From the NCBI GenBank assembly GCA_963920665.1, contig OY987265.1:21829001-21893000 (forward strand): 64,000 bases of DNA. The letters are read 5' to 3'. Both the position numbers and the translations under genes were made by a program. Positions 59,080 to 64,000 of the stretch are shown here, one piece after another. The notes beneath the pieces are model-generated. The model was given only the letters and a program-made list of their open reading frames with translations. It searched no databases and was not told the DNA's origin. The stretch's first letter is position 1. The number at the start of each line of letters is the position of its first letter. This DNA comes from Straminergon stramineum (taxonomy: Eukaryota > Streptophyta > Bryopsida > Hypnales > Calliergonaceae).

Positions 59080-59830
59080 ACCCACCCACCCACTATGGGT
59101 GGTCCATTATTATGGTATGGTTCAAGTTACCTAATTAATGAGGCCTTCCCTCCAATTTGTTAACTATATGATGGCTGGCTCTTGCCCGACTTCACCATCT
59201 TTGTTTTGATAGTTCCATGTGGTGATTTGTGAGGAGACGTGTTTGTGCTAACTCTTGAGCTTCCTGCCTCACTTTGGGAATGGCAAAGGTCTCTTTGGGC
59301 TTTAGTTCTTTTTGATGTTATGCTGGATTTGCTTTGTTTTTGTGATTTTGTGACCTCTTTGATTTCCTTTACAATGAATTTGTGATCTGTGACATAGATA
59401 GCAATTGGATGCAGCTGAAAACACCTATTACATCCTCACTGACATAACATTGGCTTGTTGTGTGTTTTGGGACGGGTACAGGTGAGGCTGCACCTTCAGA
59501 TCTTGAGTTCCATTTTTGGATTTCTTGAGAGAAGACAATTTTCAAGCACCTATACTCTTTACTTTGATGTGCTTATTATAGTGGTTTGTGATTTCTTATG
59601 ATTATTAGTACTGGACCCCATATGGGAGGTTACATCAATTTATACAATATTGTTCTTAGTTTATGGTATCTTCCATGATACTATTTTATGAACTACCTGT
59701 AAATAGTTTGGTCATACTTTTCTTTTCTGTCAAGTTATGCCAAGGCTCTCGTTTGGTGATAAGTTAAGTAGTGAAAAGTTGATGCCCAGTTTTGGGATGT
59801 TCAGTTTCAGTACCTTCTTCTTCTGCTTAT
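59080..59830 (+). repeat. ~1.07-kb-period tandem repeat, unit 2
   Basis: This is the partner of unit 1, with its core at 59389-59488. By eye the core is about 85-90% identical to that of unit 1, clearly higher than the flanking unit sequence. Confidence 0.75.
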
Positions 59831-61884
59831 GCTCATTTCTAGTTTAATTTATATTCGAAAATACCAAAAAAGAATGTTTACATCGTGTTTGGTAGAAGTC
59901 CCTACAAATATGGTGAGTTAGTCCTAAAAGTTTGGAAAGTGACTTTAACACTTTCCTTTACAATTTCCAATATTCAATTGGGTGTTTCAAAGAGAAAATA
60001 AAGGTTTGGAATAGTTTAGGCCCTATTGGCAAAAATAGGTAAAAATACCTAATTTAGGTTATAGTGGACCAAACCTTTGGTTGATGGTGATAGAGATTTA
60101 AATTATAGGAGTTAGAGGATTAAGGTGGGAATTGGTTCCATGAGTCCTAGAAACACATTTGGATGACCCATGTAAAGGTTACAATCCAATTTGCAAAAAA
60201 TTAGAAAAGTTACTTTTACTCTTTGCAAGAAAATTCCACAAATTTGAAGACTATGCAACCAAAGGATGAAGAGAGGTGTTTTTAGCTTAAAAAAACTCCA
60301 TGAGCATAACGACAAAGTTGGTTCATGATGATTTCCTAGTTTGGGAATGATTCCTCACCGAAGGAATTAAATTGATAGGTGTTAATTTAATATCTTCAGC
60401 AAAAAATGGAAGATAAATATGAGAATTTTTACTTAGCACTTGGGAGCTTCCTAGAATCTACCCAAAAAATTTAGTAATTTTTTGGATTGGAGAAGATGAC
60501 TCCTTGGGAAGTCAACTGTGCTTACTAGCATTGGAAAATTCATAAATATTACCAAGGTAGCGATAAAATTCCACTAAAAATCAAGGTTGTGTGTTTTAGC
60601 ATAAATAAGCGCCTAGCTGAGTTTGAAAAAATTCCAATAGCAAAAAGTACCAAAATTGGCAGCGACAACGACTTTTAACAAAATTCCAAAATCTTCAATG
60701 AATTGACCGCTGCACTAGGAGCATAAAATGTTCGAATGAAGTCAACTTGGACTCTTTCTTTACTTTCTTGAGCCTCCTAGACAACCTTGGCTAGTCAAAA
60801 CCTTGAGAAAAGTCAAACTCCAAGTTTTGGATTTTTCACCATTTTCATTGGTTTACAAATCGCTAGCTTTCGCTTGCGAAATAGGTTGGAAGTATGGGTG
60901 TGGGGTCTAGTAGACTAAATTGGGTCTCTTGAAGACAATGACACAATATTTTTGGCATTTGGAGCATTTCTCCGAAGGTTAGAGCAATCACAGTAGTAGG
61001 GTAGAAGTTTGAAAGTTAATTTTTAGTTTTCCCCTAGGAATAATTTGTATGTAATTTGAAGGGGGGGGGAGGAGGCCTTGGAAATTTATAAAAGGCCTCC
61101 ACTCCTCTCATTTTGCACCCCTTTTTCTTCATTTGAAGAACTTTTCTTGTTTTTGTGCTCAGCCAACTCATGGCCACATTGTTGGATTTTTTTGGTGACT
61201 TGCCATAAACCTCTTTGCTTTCTTGCATTTGGAGCATTTGCTTTTTGTTTTTGAAGTTCTTTTGTGTTTGGAGCTTTATACAAAGGACATGGGGGTCCCT
61301 TTGTTCTAGCTTTCTTTCTTGTTGATGAGTCTAAGTGTTTGAGCTAATCATTGTTATCGTTTCCTTGAATTCTTGAATTCTTTTGGTACTAACCCTCCTA
61401 CCAAACTTCCTTTTGAGGAATTTTGCAACACCTTGTGGAAGTAAATCCTCCTAAAAGTTTAGAGTACGGGGTACTTGTTGCTTGGAAGTTGTGTTACAAA
61501 ATACTAACCATTTTCTACTGAGCTTTTTCGTGTACGATTTCGCAACAATTTGTTGAAGAAAATCCCCTTGAAGCCTAGACGTAGAGAATATGTCGTCCAA
61601 GTGTATTCTTTTTATGTTATTTGGAGAGTCAAGTGGGAACCAACTTCCTAAGTTGTTGAGTCATAAGTTTATGTTTGTTTTAAGTTTGTACTAACCCACA
61701 CAATGAAGCCATCACTTGGAATTAATTTCCATAAGCCTCGATTTGGGGATAAAACCCCGAACTATGAAGCTTTGTTTGTACGATAAATTTTGAGCATCAT
61801 TTTCTTCCAAGTGAATTCCCCACAAAGAAGCTAAAAATTACGTATGTGTGTGTTGTGCTAAGGTTTTTTGGAAGAAGATGGAGC
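59831..61884. other. AT-rich spacer
   Basis: A G run lies at about 61062-61070. Short frames only, no gene recognised. Confidence 0.35.
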
Positions 61885-62124
61885 TTAACCCTTAATGTAC
61901 TAGGAATTCATGATTTTAAGTAGCGGATTTTCATTGATCATATTGTGGGAAGTGTAATCTAGATGAACTTTTTTTTTTAATATCATTAACTTGAGTGAAG
62001 AACATTGCATGCATTGGTTTAAAAGAATAATTATTAAAATTAGCAAAAATCCCCACATAAACTCTTCAAAATTGCTTAAAAAAACATGAGGCCCAATTTG
62101 GGTTTCTTAGACAGTAAAGGGTTA
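61885..62124 (+). mobile_element. TTAA MITE, ~0.22-kb family (T5), copy 2
   Basis: TTAA at 61885-61888 and 62121-62124. The left end is CCCTTAATGTACTAGG and the right end holds ACATGAGGCCCAATTTGGG and CAGTAAAGGG. It is the same family as 16047-16262. Confidence 0.65.
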
Positions 62125-62708
62125 ACACCCAAAATAATTCCAAAAGGGTGGAACCAATAGCCGAACCCAACCAGCCAGCCCACCAGTCAAGTCCCCAGCA
62201 GTTGGGAACAGACCAAGCGGGTACAACCAGCCGGTTCTCGGCACTGGGGCCTCAGTACCCGGGTCTCAATGGTCAGGCTCAGTAGTTGGGCTCAATAGCC
62301 AGTACCAACAAGCAGGTCAGAACTAGGTCGACAGGTAGCTAAATTAATGTTGGTGACCAAAATTCTCACATACATACATACATAAAAAGAAAAGTAAAAC
62401 ATTTTGGAGGATGTTGTTAAGCCCAAACTTTAGATTTTTATGTGAAAATTTGAACTCCACATGAAAGGGTCTGAGAGAAAGGAAAGGATACTCGAGGGTT
62501 GAATTTTGGATAATAAACAGAGAGAAAACGGAGAAGAATGAGCTAGGGTTAATTTGAACTAATAATTGGTGATTAAATTAGAACAAGGTCATTCAAAAAT
62601 CCAGAAATTATTGGGCCAAGCCACATATGAGACTCACTAATTAAGTTCAATTGATTTGTGAATTCTATATGCTGAGTTCAAATCACAAGTTTACAAGCTG
62701 ATTCAACT
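62125..62708. other. Spacer with CAGC/AGCC-rich imperfect repeats and an ACAT microsatellite
   Basis: 62150-62335 has many short CAGCC / GTACC / CAGT-type repeats in a GC-richer patch. ACAT is repeated near 62370-62385. No gene. Confidence 0.4.
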
Positions 62709-63109
62709 AAGGGAGCCGACCCCTTTCTGACCACTTAAGCAGATACACATACTGCAAGGGAGGCTTTAACAGTGAGGAAATTTTTCCCATGAGCAGAAAT
62801 AGAGTTCATAAGGTTTCCATAATTTTTCAGGGTTTTTTTCCTCACAAAATAATTACTACAAATTTTTAAGCTGAAGATTCTGTTCTACCCACATTGGCCA
62901 TACAGACCTTCCTCTTTTCAACCAAGGGCTGGTTGTAAAATCCAAGAAGGGCTGGGTCCAAATTTGAGATTCTTGTAGCCAATTATAATGCACCACAAAC
63001 TGTCCGGGAACTGTGTTAGCATTAATTGTTGCTAATCACCTGTTGATTGAAATTACTCCACCCTACGTAGCCAGACTGGGTCTGTGATTAGGAAGGGGTC
63101 CACTCCCTT
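62709..63109. mobile_element. AAGGGAG-terminus element, uninterrupted copy
   Basis: The termini are AAGGGAGCCGACCCCTTTCT and the reverse complement of AAGGGAGTGGACCCCTTCCT. It matches, in inverted orientation, both end regions of the interrupted element at 30475-32056 (for example GCAGAAATAGAGTTCATAAG). Its last two bases form part of the TTAA of the next element. Confidence 0.75.
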
Positions 63110-63751
63110 AACCCCTAAATGCCCAAGGCCTATTTGGAGCTCCTTGAAATTTGATCTAAATTGAACAAAAAGTCAACATTTTCATAAGTTGTGCCAATTT
63201 CTTTTGAATTGTAACCATACAAATTCAAACTAGATATGTTAGAGATCACATAGGAAAAGAAAACATAACAATATCACTTACAGATTGAAAGATTAAAATG
63301 TTTGATCATGAGGGTGTTAAAAGTAAAAAAAAATTCAATTCTCTTTTTTCATGTCAACTCTAAGAAATTGGTCACTAAAAAAATATGAGGTTATAGGGCC
63401 CAGCATGCACAACCCCAATCAATTTACGGTTTTTCAAAATCTATTCTACAATTTTTTTAAATGAATTTCTAATGTGATTTTACTTCCAAGATCTAGTGTA
63501 TTTGAGGGTCATTTTCAAGAGCCCTCAACACTACAGGAAGTCAAGATTACAATGGGCATCCTTGCACTAAATCGTCAATAGAAAAATCATAATCCTTTAT
63601 TTTTCAAATCAACTTTTTGATCCTAAAACTAGACTTCAAAAAGAGTTCTCCAAAAATACAAACTACTAATAATGGCAATTTGGTTAGGTTTTACTTAACT
63701 TCAAAGTTTTGGAAACACCAGAATCTGGTGCCTTGGGCATTTAGGGGTTAA
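63108..63751 (+). mobile_element. TTAA MITE (T1), copy 5, best-preserved
   Basis: TTAA at 63108-63111 and 63748-63751. The termini CCCCTAAATGCCCAAGG and CCTTGGGCATTTAGGGG are perfect inverted repeats. All T1 landmarks are present. No open frame of note. Confidence 0.92.
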
Positions 63752-63902
63752 TTGAATTCAACCAGCTCAGTGAACATGTTGAGGCAAGGTCAACTTACGA
63801 AGTTGAGAGGTGCTGGACACTAGCTTGCTGTGCTTCCAAGCCAGTTGTGTTGAACCAAACTTCTGGATTCAAATTCTGTTGCGAAAAATTGGGAACTTCT
63901 GT

Positions 63903-64000
63903 TTAACTCTTAAAAGTTGACATGGACATTTTGTGTGTGATGGATGACAAAGAATCTCTCTATGTAGGACAGAACTACAACTATTCATCCTTGGAATTTT
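63903..64000 (+). mobile_element. T2 TTAA MITE, cut by the window edge
   Basis: From TTAA at 63903 the family's left half is clear (TGATGGATGACAAAGAATCT, then TTCATCCTTGGAATTTT) up to the last base of the window. Confidence 0.7.

Overview
This looks like plant nuclear DNA. Compact GC-richer genes with GT..AG introns sit in long AT-rich, repeat-filled intergenic stretches, and the recognisable proteins are plant families: a DOG1-domain protein, an ERD7/senescence-domain protein and an RLP4-type malectin-LRR receptor-like protein. Low gene density (about four genes in 64 kb), short introns and AT-rich spacers full of small non-autonomous DNA transposons would suit a bryophyte or another seedless plant. 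That placement is a guess.

Layout. The left edge (1-152, minus) may hold the first exon of a gene that continues outside. 0.7-9.8 kb is repeat-rich spacer. 9.9-11.6 kb (minus) is a DOG1-like gene of three clear coding exons with an uncertain 5' end. 12.7-21 kb is repeats. 21.2-24.9 kb (minus) is a complete five-exon ERD7-like gene (554 aa). 25-34 kb is repeats, including a three-level nest of transposons. 34.4-39.2 kb (minus) is a complete ten-exon RLP4-like gene (627 aa) with signal peptide, malectin-like domain, LRRs, one membrane span and no kinase; a GC-rich 5' flank runs to about 40.1 kb and a hairpin lies just beyond it. 40.3-50.6 kb is repeats. 50.6-51.6 kb (plus) is an intronless MAK/MHK-type kinase pseudogene with one in-frame stop. 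51.6-64 kb is again repeats, with a tandem pair of about 1.07 kb period.

The most striking content is the mobile-element population. At least a dozen elements have TTAA at both ends and inverted termini starting CCCC/CCYTAAA. They fall into four size families (about 0.22, 0.24, 0.57-0.60 and 0.64 kb) and look like MITEs mobilised by one TTAA-specific (piggyBac- or Kolobok-like) transposase. A separate 0.70-0.74 kb family with GGGT..ATTGCAAGAAA termini makes perfect 4-bp target duplications of varying sequence (TTTA, AACT, AAGA). Two CACTA-type MITEs have perfect 3-bp duplications, and one of them interrupts the terminus of a TTAA element. No transposase gene was recognised, so these elements depend on enzymes encoded elsewhere, or are dead.

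The three intact genes appear independent of each other: a DOG1-domain regulator, a membrane-associated stress/senescence protein and a cell-surface receptor-like protein. Nothing links them into one pathway. All exon boundaries were derived by hand from splice consensus, reading-frame phase and family similarity recalled from memory.
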